From the NCBI RefSeq assembly GCF_964204645.1, contig NC_134027.1, positions 19,582,485-19,646,484 on the forward strand: DNA of 64,000 bases, written 5' to 3'. Within the stretch, counting starts at the first letter, position 1. Each line of letters starts with the position of its first letter. This document shows positions 51,538 to 64,000 of this stretch, one piece after another. The translations under genes and the position numbers were made by a program. Source of the DNA: Tubulanus polymorphus (Eukaryota > Nemertea > Palaeonemertea > Tubulaniformes > Tubulanidae). Below the pieces are notes generated by a model. That model ran no database searches and had not been told where the DNA came from. It worked only from the letters and a program-made list of their open reading frames with translations.

Positions 51538-51878
51538 TTAGGGGTAACAGAAATACCCCCGGTAAATATCCCCCAGTAAAAATCCCCCAAATTCTATTTC
51601 GTAAGAAAATTCAACAACACATTTCAATATTATTATGTTGAAAAACTTCGATAGATTTAGAAAAGTTCAAATTCTTCGTCGTGTTTGCTTACAGTATTAA
51701 CCTTGGATAATCTGTGACTTTATCAAGCTACATGCATAAAAATGATATACATATAAATAATTGCCGGGTTTTTTTTATCTCAGTTTATACTCTAGTTTGA
51801 TAGAAAACTAAATTTGGGGGATTTTTAGCAGGAGGATATCTACCTTGTGGGATTTTAACCGGGACGACTATTACCTTC
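51538..51878. mobile_element. Imperfect inverted-repeat element
   Basis: The left end (ggggtaacagaaataccccc...aaaaatcccccaaatt) and right end (aaatttgggggattttt...gactattacc) are inverse complements with several mismatches, enclosing ~230 bp. Probably an old MITE. Confidence 0.5.
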
Positions 51879-52871
51879 CTTCTTAGACTGACGTAGTTCT
51901 CATTCGTTGACATTGGTTACCGTACATTGCAGGAACGTGTTTGAATGAATTCGAATCCGCACCTCTTTAGAAGTAATTTAGAACAGTTCTGATGCGTTTA
52001 GATCAACGCTATAGATAGCTATCAACAGTATTTATATCCACAAATTTCATATTGCAGGCCTATAACATTTGTGACCCCTAACCACACATGTAAACCACAA
52101 TACTGGCTGAAATCTTCTCCGTTTAATAGGATATTCATACCTGGGTTGGTATTTCCTAATGAAATGTTTTAACTATGGAATGAAAGTTTCAAAAGACAAA
52201 GGAAATAGTTTACACCTTAGATAATCTGTCCATGATGGGAAACCGTCAAAAGAAAGGTTCAACCTACGTATCCGGGATGGTCTTACGGTTTTCCTATATA
52301 TGTCCTATTCCCCACTGTATGTCCACCCATACACGTATCTAAAAAGTTTAGTCCATGGTCCGCTCGATTCAAGTTCTTTCGGCGAAGATTGAATTGATTG
52401 TGTGTAGTATCAATTTCATTTACACACGCTGGCTAAATGAGACCTTGGATTGTCTGTGTCTTCATTTGTCCATGTCAGCTGTTAGACTGGAGGCAAACTA
52501 CTAAGAGTGAGCCATGCTAAATTTCCAATAAATAGACGATTATTTTACAAATCTCGAAATTCTGGGAAAATCACATTTTTTCGTATGTACCTAATAAACC
52601 GAGTGATGGAGGCGACGCAGTAGACAATATACTCGCATTAACTGATTAGCATACAGCTCAGTAGAACCTGTGTGATAATAATGATTCAAACTAACTATTC
52701 ATATCAACCCCCATTCATTTTTAATCATGCCTTGGCTAGCGTAATGACACAGAGTTTTAGACTGACACATTGGCAATACATGCAGCCATAAGCTATTGAG
52801 TTTTGATTACCGTAAATGGTTTGAGGTTTATCCATGCGCGTCTCTGCATTACTGCAGACTAGATCTCATCT

Positions 52872-53392
<521 letters not shown>

Positions 53393-53459
53393 CGTTTTAA
53401 AAACCCAAAACGTCACGAGCGGCTTTCTCGTCGAAGTACGGTTCAGACATACGCTCGTC

Positions 53460-53461
<2 letters not shown>

Positions 53462-53547
<86 letters not shown>
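53462..53547. repeat. (TA)n microsatellite, ~85 bp
   Basis: Second TA tract, separated from the first by 71 bp of unique sequence that starts with a GACGTTTT/AAAACGTC hairpin. Confidence 0.95.
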
Positions 53548-53548
<1 letters not shown>

Positions 53549-55374
53549 GTTTCATTACCTACTTAGATTACCGGTATTAGTATTACCAATATATCAGTTA
53601 TATGGGGATTTTTATGACTTTTTATACCTGACCAGTCTAGTAAGAGGAAATATGTTTTTGGAAAAAAAAACATTTTCTATAAGTTTTAGAGAAACTATAT
53701 TTATTTTAAGGAGAATATATATGTTTTTGTAATTTCTGCATAGACTCAACATGCGAAAACCTACGCCTCATTTGTTTCCGTGAGAAATATGATACACAAC
53801 TCAAAAATCAATCTTATATACCAATGGTCGGTCTGATAGGAAGTTTACCCTTTTGGCCATTGCTTTTGTACGTATATAAAATCCAATCTTAGGGAACATT
53901 TGATCTCGAAATTGTATCCTTACAGCAGAATTTCATTTCAGCAATGTAGATTTGGATAAATATAAACCCATTTCGTGAAAGTAAGGAAATTGACATGATT
54001 TGATCGAAGCAAAAAATAATGTTAACGCCCCCAAATTGAACAGGATCTTCATGGTTGAAGGAATATGTTGTTTTTGATTTGGAAATGATATTAGTACTCG
54101 TTATAGTCGGGAGTTAATTAATTTAATTGTCTTAACTGTCCAAATGATACGAATGTAATTTGATAAGGGAGTGTAAAAGAAAGCTTGTAGAAGTTAATTA
54201 ATTATATTGGAAGTGGGTGGGGTCGTGAAATCAAGAAAAGAAGCAAACGTTTGCGATTGAAATTAAATTCATTAGAATTCTCGACGAAAAGATTTAAATT
54301 CCACTTATAGAGGGGATTGGCTTTTCCCTTAGATTCTTATAGCCAAACAAACAAATAAATTATAAGACCGATTTTAAACCTTGGAAGATTATAATATATG
54401 AGTATCGGATTAGACCTGTCGTTATGAAAAACTCTCTCCTTCAAACAATGAGCTGCTCTTTGTAGTGAGGTCATCAGTAATCATATATTCTAAAATCATC
54501 AACCTTCATCTGCGCATGCACCAGTTTCCCGTGTTACCGATAAATCGGTTATACATCTTTTACAAAGTCGATACACCTGAGATCATTGTCCGTAATTAAT
54601 AGTGAATCTTCTAGTTTTTATCTCCATTTCAATGGGCAACACCTGCGCTTTATTGCAATTCATGTGGTTTCTGGCAACTGATTGCGGTTTTCTATTTTCA
54701 TACATTGAACCGCAGTCGCTCCTTATGTCTGAGACTTTGCCACTGCAACCATTTTTGGCAATTGTCACTCCAGTTGTCGACTGATGCGTTATTTAGTTGT
54801 CACTTTATCAGTGTGCTGATTAGTATATTTCTAGGCGGTTAACGGGAAGCTATTTCATTAGTAATTGATACAAGCCGATTTTCCGACGAAGCCACGACGC
54901 GAATTCTAGAGTAAGCCAGCATCAACGGACGCGTATTGTGTGGTTTTAACGAGTCTGCTTCGCACGTGGGCGGCTGCGTCATCTCGCTATGATTTAAACA
55001 TACGTCACGTTCAAAACCATCCAAACTTTTACCTTATTCTACTGTCAGAACTTTCATTCCATCGGAATTAACGCAGCCGACTTCACCGGAGCGAAGTTTG
55101 TGAGATAAAGAAACAACACGCATATACGTTGAAAATATCCTCTCGATTTTTGTGACCGAACTTGTGAGCGAAAAACAATCACCGAAGCGTGTAGTTAGGA
55201 GCTGCAACGGAAGCTACAACTTAGTCGACATCCGTGTTTGTTTATTCTAGCATCCTTGAAGTAATACGGGAAAAACCATTGTGATATTTTTTCGGTATAA
55301 TTCTAGATGTTTGATAAACGAGTTCATATAAGCGGCAGTGTTCGACCTGTGGCGGGACGATTCGCAAATCTGCT
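53548..55374. other. No gene seen; upstream region of EGF-like gene
   Basis: Contains no supported coding frame. The last few hundred bases could hold promoter and 5' UTR of the gene at 55375, but I see no confident TATA or initiator. Confidence 0.35.
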
Positions 55375-55665
55375 ATGAGACCAAATAAATATATTGGTAT
55401 GTTGGTGCTCTTGGTGGTATTTCTAGTACCAGACCACCTGGCAATTCCAGCTACAATGCTTTGTACTGGTACCTGCCTTAACGGAGGAGTTCTCATACAG
55501 CCCAGGGACATATTCGGATACTGTAGATGCAGGTGCCCTCGATATTTCAAAGGACTCAGTTGTGAATATTTCACGGGCAAGAAAAGGACATTGACGATCA
55601 GACAAAAATTACGAATATCCCTGAAACGGACCCGATCACGATTTCATTTGTCTAGAAGCAGATGA
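55375..55665 (+). CDS. Small secreted protein with one EGF-like domain and a Gly-Lys-Lys-Arg site
   Basis: 96 residues. A signal peptide spans about residues 1-24 (IGMLVLLVVFLVP core). The EGF-like module has six cysteines at 30, 34, 50, 52, 54 and 63, with CLNGG and CPRYFKGLSCE typical of EGF folds; the C3-C4-C5 spacing (CRCRC) is unusually tight. GKKR at 68-71 is a classic proprotein-convertase/amidation-type site, followed by a very basic tail rich in Arg, Ser and Thr. The TGA at 55663 is followed one base later by GTGAGA, a possible 3' UTR splice donor. No relative is named. It could be a growth-factor-like ligand or other secreted peptide. Confidence 0.6.
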   Translation: MRPNKYIGMLVLLVVFLVPDHLAIPATMLCTGTCLNGGVLIQPRDIFGYCRCRCPRYFKGLSCEYFTGKKRTLTIRQKLRISLKRTRSRFHLSRSR

Positions 55666-58600
55666 GGTGAGATTCATGAAAATCATATAATATTTTATCA
55701 AAATGAAAATTCTCGAAACATGGTGAGGTACCAAAATTGCCAATTTGGCATCAATGGTTATACTCCAGATACGCAACAGAAAATAACTGGTTGCATGTTA
55801 AAACTGAACAACGAAGTGTAATCAGTCATAGTAATTGTTCGATGCTCATTACGCCTTAAGTTGACTGATTTCGTGCTTTGATTTGCTTGAAATTCGCTCA
55901 TGTTTACATAGGCCTACTCTGGACTGATAATTTTGAAATTATATCGTTACCGGGTATAATATTTAGAACCTGGTCAGAATAGAGTACCGGGTAAGTCTCG
56001 GCCGGTGAATGGTTCCTGTCGCTCATGGTAAGCCGGCTAAATGGTCTAAAGTAATGTGATGATTCATTGATGAATATGGTTCCGGGTACGATATATTATT
56101 TCCTTTTATGTCAAGAACGAGTAATTTACAGAATGAAGTTTCCTTCAGGTACGATAATACGATGCCCATGAAACTTTGATCCGTTATTTAGTCGTCCAGT
56201 GAAACGTTCAGTGACCGTGAGTCGTTCCTATTAAATACTTTATTTATTTATTAGTTACTATTAATTCTATCGCCCGACGAGAAGGCATATATAATATATG
56301 TGCAAATTCATACTTATATACGATATCTGCATTATTTAGTTGGTTGGTGATAAAAAGATTTGTTGGCTGAGAAAACGAAAATATTTGTAGGCAAAAGCAA
56401 TTGGTCCTATTCTAAATTTTAGTCTAAGAAATCGGTTTCGAAGATTATGAAGAAAATGACAACCTTCTTGGCGACGATACCTCTCAAATTAAAAATTGAC
56501 CTTTCTCCATTGGTTTCCAGTGTACTCTGGTAGTATTAAATCATCGACTCATATCGTTATTAAACAAGAACTGGAGTGACCATGCTCTCGAAAAATTGCA
56601 AGGCTGAATCTGCGAATTTTTTTGGGACGAAATATAAAGCTTTCCGCTATAATAAGCCCCGGTAGTAAGCAGATAATACGCATAGACGCGAGGCTCTATT
56701 CAAGCTTGACATCAGTACTATTCTGATTCGAGCCATATGTATATCTTTTGATAGAAAAATTCTGGGCGATTTCGACATTTCTCATCCCAATTCTCATTTC
56801 ATTTTTATCAAGTAGACCGACCCAAATGTATACTACCGTGATATGAATCTGTCATCTGATATCCTAATACATAGGAATCATGACAGCGTCACTAATGAAT
56901 TAAAAAGGTATACCGTATGTAGGATATAATGAACGGGTCTCTAAAGTAAAACAGAAGTGTGACCAGTGTATCGGATCTTGAAATTGTATATCCTTGACAT
57001 TCAAATAAACTAAAACTAAGCTTATGAAGAGAAACAACATTTTCTTTATTCAAAATTAAACGTAATGCCCGTTAAAACTAAATGATACGCTCTTCAAAGC
57101 ACAATATTTGACGAGCCAAATCCGATCGTACATTATAGATACCATATTTATTCGACGCGGCAAAATCGCTACATATAAATATACATATGTCACTGTCAAA
57201 ATAACAACTGCATAACTTCATATTTGCCTATCATTGTTTATAATCTTTAAGAAGAACGTGATAATCTAACCAGTCAAAACTAGATGATAATGATATGCTC
57301 GTCACTTATCTCTTTATGTCTTCAAAAATCTCTAAATTTGACCACACTGTATATCTGTACTTCGATTTCCGATCTCAAAATCAAACCCCCTGTTTCGTTC
57401 CAAGCAGGTGTGGTAGTTCTGTAAGGGACACCAATCAATTCAAAATATATCCGACAAAATCTACCAATTAGGTTAATAACAGGGTCAATCCCCACTTCAA
57501 GATAGAAACAAATATCATATTTGACGTGTAAAACCGGATCATGTATATACTGTCAAAACTAAGTGGCCATCGTAGAAAATTCAAAATCAAGATTTCACAC
57601 TTTCTTTTCACGCAACAAACTATCGTATCTTACAAATAAAACTATAATGATTTACCAGTCATAACTTAAAAAATAAAATTCACACAAAATGTACCCATCA
57701 AAACTGCATGTGTTCGTCAAACCGTCATATTTGATCGGAGGGGGGTCAGGGCAACTATATTTTATATGCGAGCACTGGAGTTGCTAAGCCCGTAGGGGGG
57801 GGGGGTGTCTAAACACTTAGAAGATCTGGTATCATTTTAGTGACCTTTCGGGGCATCTGAGGACGTGTTTCTATGGCAACGGTGAAACTTTAATTAATGT
57901 ATTCATAAAAACGTATTAGAAGACGGGGCTAGAAGAAAGGACACGGGTAGGGCGGGGCGAAATATATTTGAATAAAGTATGTATAGATGATTGATGAAAA
58001 GTTTTAACAAAAACAAAATTCTAATTGCGACTATCTTAACATGCAGTTAACATACTTTTTTACGCTGTAACGTTTGTTCCTGGAACCTGTTTAGATCACG
58101 TACAGGTATATCATATCCTAAAAGACCCCTGTGGACCCTGTAGGGCCGCAAAAGTCCCAAAATACGATTTCGTCAATTCGTCAAGCTAACTTCGCCTAAT
58201 AATTGACGAATATCATCACCCTAAACTTAAAACTCTTAATTGATATGGAGATAACAAAGTTTCTGCAGAAAGGCAAGCCGAAACTCAAATAAATGATTGT
58301 ACATGTGTTTTCCTTATTCATTTCTTTCCCTCTCGTGGGGGCCTCCAAATGTGTTCAGACTGTCTTGTGTCAATCATTGATCCTAGTCCTCCGATGAAGA
58401 AAATCCTACGCAACCAATTCAAGTTCCAAACGAAAAATATCCTCTCTCCTATATAGTAAAACTACTCATCCGGATTTTTGCAAGATGATACACTGTAAAA
58501 AGTATTTCCGTAAGTAAAGGGCTTGAAGCCGTAATTTGACGTTGCAGCAGTGTTTCCGGAAATAAATCCGTAGATTAAAACTGATTCCCGTTTAAAAACG

Positions 58601-59753
58601 GCATGGCTGGTCGTCTTTTCATGATGGCTTGAGAACCGTTTTTCCGTCATTATACGGTACACTTTGCGGGCCATACCAGAAACAGATCCGTTTTATAACG
58701 GTAGAGATCCGTGTATAGACGTTGGTAAATCCACTCCAAAAGGGTGTGAAATCCTCAATTATGTGATTTTGACCCCTGTATGTTCATCCTTCTAGGATTC
58801 AAACCCACTACTCTAAATAGTTCCTGAAACTTGGCTCACGTCCCGGGGACATGCCAATTACCACCGAACATGTATACAGCGCAGGCAAACATTAAAAAAC
58901 ATTAGAAAATCTATGATAATGGAAATATATTTTCCAGGTGTTTCTACCCATTTAATAAAATACATAAGATCACATTTCTCAGTTGCACAATATCTTAATT
59001 TAACATTTTGCACAAGTTACTTGTCTCAAGGGTTGGTAAAAAATCTATTTTTTGAACGAGAAAAAAAAATCATTTGATTACTTTACAAATGATTTTTTGA
59101 TAGAGAAAAATTGGCTCTTCACAAATTAATCTTTTAAAACAATTATATATGGAAGAAAATGAATTAAAGCTTTGGATACATTGATGGGAAACTTAGCACT
59201 CCATTATTCAGCTTAAAGCATAAATCAGCACCGACAGTCCATCTGTATCTACTGTTTCATTCAACATCAAATTCATTCTTCGAGATGCAATTATTCAGAA
59301 ACACTTCATTTGATCAAAATGAAGCAGATTAATTTCCTTCATACATGTACACTGTATCAAGTTTTATGGTCTCATGTATGCCTTGAAAAATTAGGCTGAT
59401 AACATAGAAAATATTCAAAGCATTTGGTGCAATAGTACAACTAAATATAAATGATAGATTTGGTAAATAGATGTTTACTAAGTGGCAAAATACCAAGAAT
59501 GAAATATATGATTTTATGATAGTTTAGAACCACCATTCTACTAACTTAATGGGCTGAAGGTATTTCATCAGATGATGCGCAAGCTAGGCTGCCTTGGATT
59601 TAGTTCATCCTCCTAGATCGGAGCATTTGGACAGGTTTTTTTTTACTTATGGATAGTATTTCAAAACCGAAGTGTCGGTACACGCATCCTCGCCTGCCAG
59701 GGGTCCTGTATCGCTCCCGAACCCGCTTCCACCAGCCCCCTCACATCATAACG
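55666..59753. other. No gene seen
   Basis: No supported coding frame. A short G-run lies at about 57796. The minus-strand open frame 58462-58674 lacks recognisable motifs and overlaps a low-complexity element-like stretch beginning cactgtaaaaagtatttccg (58492). Confidence 0.4.
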
Positions 59754-59910
59754 CGCGATTTCATTACTGGCGCTTTTGCGCATGATGTCATGTATCAACT
59801 TGCGAAATACGTTTTTGTTCGCTAAAACGTTCGCTTATTGGTCCATTTAACTGGATATCCAACAAAAGCCTCATGTCATTTGATATAAGCGTTGTGATTG
59901 GTACGACCGG
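59754..59910. repeat. Dispersed repeat, copy 2
   Basis: Related to 24575-24730, same orientation; shares gatttcattactggcgctt and gcgcatgatgtcatgtatca. Non-coding. Confidence 0.65.
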
Positions 59911-62357
59911 TTAATTGACGGCCTTCTCCGTTCTCAGACGTTTATAAGCCGCACCTTTACGGGAGAACGGAAATTTACCGTTTTACTTTTTACAGCTATC
60001 GACTAGAACTTACACAAGTTGCTCTAGCTCAATGGTACATGTTTCACATTTCTTCTTTCTACACATTTATTCATTCAATTTGATTAATCATTCTATGATC
60101 GAAACACTCCAATACAAACATCCAAACGAGATCTGATACTGTGACAGAAAACACCATCGGCAGTCGCACACAATCCTACTTAAGAAAAATTGTATCCACC
60201 TTTAAAGTATCCGCCCTGCGAAAGCGGCCTTGTTAAATATCGCATCGTAATATGACCACTGACCTCTCTATATGATATCGTCATACTCTATTTCGAAACC
60301 GGCGGCATTTATGTATACATGTATATGATACTGATGTTTTTATTGATTTTAGCGACAGAAAAGCTTGAGATATTCGGAAAGTATATAGTATCATCATTTT
60401 GCAATTTCAGATACCTCTTTAAAAGGTCATTCTAATGAGGTATCTGAAATTTTTAAATTCAAAAATTCAAATTCTAAAAAAAATAGTTAGAGTAAGCGGA
60501 CACAATTTGCAGGGATGGATATTGTAGGCCTCTTTTAACCGTTTTCTCCGTATCACGGGGTTTCATAATTTCCAAAAGACATTATGAGATACAGAAACGC
60601 ACATGTCATGATTATGAATATATATCTTTTCTTCTTAATGTGTCATATTCTCACAAACATGAATGTGGGTGATTCATCTAGTTATGTATAAAAATTCTGC
60701 ATGCCGCTCAGTGGCCGATTTGGGTAAAATTAGCCTTGAATTTCGTTTTTGTTTGCGTCCATAATACGACATTTGATTCTAGGCGCATTTCAATTTCCGC
60801 GTGTAATCTCAAACTTACACGTTAGCAAACGACGATATCTTTTTTAATTGGATGATCATGACAATATTTCTGTCACGGGTGTGGCCCATGTGGTTGCTGT
60901 TGCTTTCGCCTTCTTAAGAACTTAAAAACTAGTACAAACCCCTATTGTTCGTTACTCTGACAAGAAAAACGTCGACCATTCGTGACTTGTCATATGACGC
61001 GACTCTTATTCCAATGTTGATACTTAGAATTCATATACTATATTCGCGACGTTTAATGAAATGATTTTGAGAGATGGATTTAGTAACGACAAATGATTTT
61101 AACTCATATTTAGTACCCAGGGGCTCAGAAAAGTGTAGCTTTAAGACAGTCCTAAGACCAACCCGTAACCAATCTAACAACTAACGAAAAAATAAACACT
61201 TCTGGGCTTTGTTTCGACTCTGCAACTAGGCCCGATGCTCTAGCCGTTTATACAAGCTGGTATAATTAACGTCCGTTGATAGAACATTATGGAGGATGTA
61301 TGAATATAGAAAGTCGGTGGATATCTAGATCTTAAGATTGGTTTGACGTTTATTCACTGCGGCGGTACATGTTTCTAGTTAATTCCCCAGTGATTTTATT
61401 AATTTCTGAATAGAATTTTTATGCGGTGGTAAAATAATGATTTTGTTTCAATATATTCCAGCATTTCGGTGAAAATTTCCAGTTTTATTTCCGTTTCAAA
61501 GAATGAGAATGCATATGTTGCTAATTTCATTTAGTCATATCGTCAGTGTTTTTATGAATTTCTGAAAAATTAAAAAAATTTACCAAACCCTGGCTAAATA
61601 TGTTTGAATGAGTTAGATGTTTGCTTATAAGTAAGTTGTTGGTGGAGTAATTTGAGAATGAGAATCATTATCTGTTATTTGATGTTCAATTAACACCAAT
61701 CTAATTAGTTTTTAGTTGATTTAATTATTTAAGACTAACTTAAGTTTTATGGAGATTTCGAACTTATGTCACAACGTGACCAACTGGGCCATGGAATCCC
61801 GTTAGTAAAGGTACTTGGATCCAGTTCATGGTACTAGTTGTTTCAACTTTTCTATGAGCTGACTCATATTGAGCTATTCATTTGATCCGAATGAACGGAT
61901 AAGTAGGTGATAAGAGTATATAGAGGTAAACTGTTGCCGATATTACTCCATCGTATAACGTGTTACGTATTCAGAAAGGCACACACCTGTTAAACACCCA
62001 CGAGACTGCTAGTGGCGAAACCAATAATTTCATTAATATAAAGCAAAATACTTGAAACAACCGTTAAGAGATGTCCCACGGGTGAGTGTAATCATATCAT
62101 GTTTCACTCTGGCATGCTCGTTCCCTCACTACATCATCTGCTTCGATTTGTAAGAGATCTTGATGTCCGTCGATGATAAACTGAACGCGCCGAAGTTAAC
62201 TCAGTGACATGCAAGACCTGGGCTACCTCGCTGGTCAAATCAAGTTCAACAACATACCACACCAACTCTGTTCTCTATGTCATACCAAAGTCCTTTCTGC
62301 AACCTGACGATTAATGTATATAAGGTGTAAATGTAATTGAAATTAAATGTACCGTAG
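59911..62357. other. No gene seen
   Basis: No supported coding frame or delimited repeat. A short inverted pair (agatacctctt / aatgaggtatct) lies near 60,410-60,445. Confidence 0.4.

Positions 62358-64000
<1,643 letters not shown>

Noticed and set aside
58462-58674. Minus-strand 70-codon frame
   Set aside because: No signal peptide, domain or conserved pattern; lies in repeat-like sequence.

Overview
This is a window of animal nuclear DNA, probably from a marine invertebrate; the phylum cannot be fixed from the sequence. The evidence is one clearly recognisable multi-exon animal gene with conventional GT-AG introns, a dense mix of retrotransposons, inverted-repeat elements and microsatellites, and an endogenous DNA-virus-like block. 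By eye the virus-like block is far more A+T-rich than the rest.

1-12,137 and about 15,573-16,790: virus-like block. Tightly packed, mostly minus-strand genes encode a protein-primed family-B DNA polymerase, an OB-fold-like small protein, a penton-like capsid candidate, a virion-protein candidate and several small membrane proteins. This gene set resembles Polinton/Maverick- or adintovirus-like elements. A 4.44-kb head-to-tail tandem duplication (1,551-5,992 and 5,993-10,433) carries two copies of most genes. The polymerase is broken by stops and frameshifts, so the block is a decaying remnant. It is interrupted by (or joined to) a patch of retroelement debris at 12.1-15.57 kb (BEL/Pao gag, LINE ORF1, a fold-back element).

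18,134-44,245: a complete plus-strand gene for the lysosomal phospholipase A2 / LCAT-like acyltransferase PLA2G15. Six coding positions give a 412-residue product with a Ser-Asp-His triad. Exon 2 exists in two tandem versions of exactly 157 nt separated by a 30-nt gap, the signature of strictly mutually exclusive exons. This is the most interesting observation in the window. The introns carry a LINE ORF2 and a LINE ORF1 fragment (both antisense), MITE-like elements, and in intron 5 a full-length 6.04-kb DIRS-type tyrosine-recombinase retrotransposon. The DIRS element has inverted terminal repeats and an internal complementary region, and is nested in another repeat whose core is a ~154-bp tandem array.

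44,246-64,000: mostly non-coding DNA with inverted-repeat elements, long (TA)n and (CATA)n tracts, and one plausible small secreted EGF-like protein gene (55,375-55,665) with a Gly-Lys-Lys-Arg processing-type site.

All functional calls come from reading motifs by eye; no database search was run.
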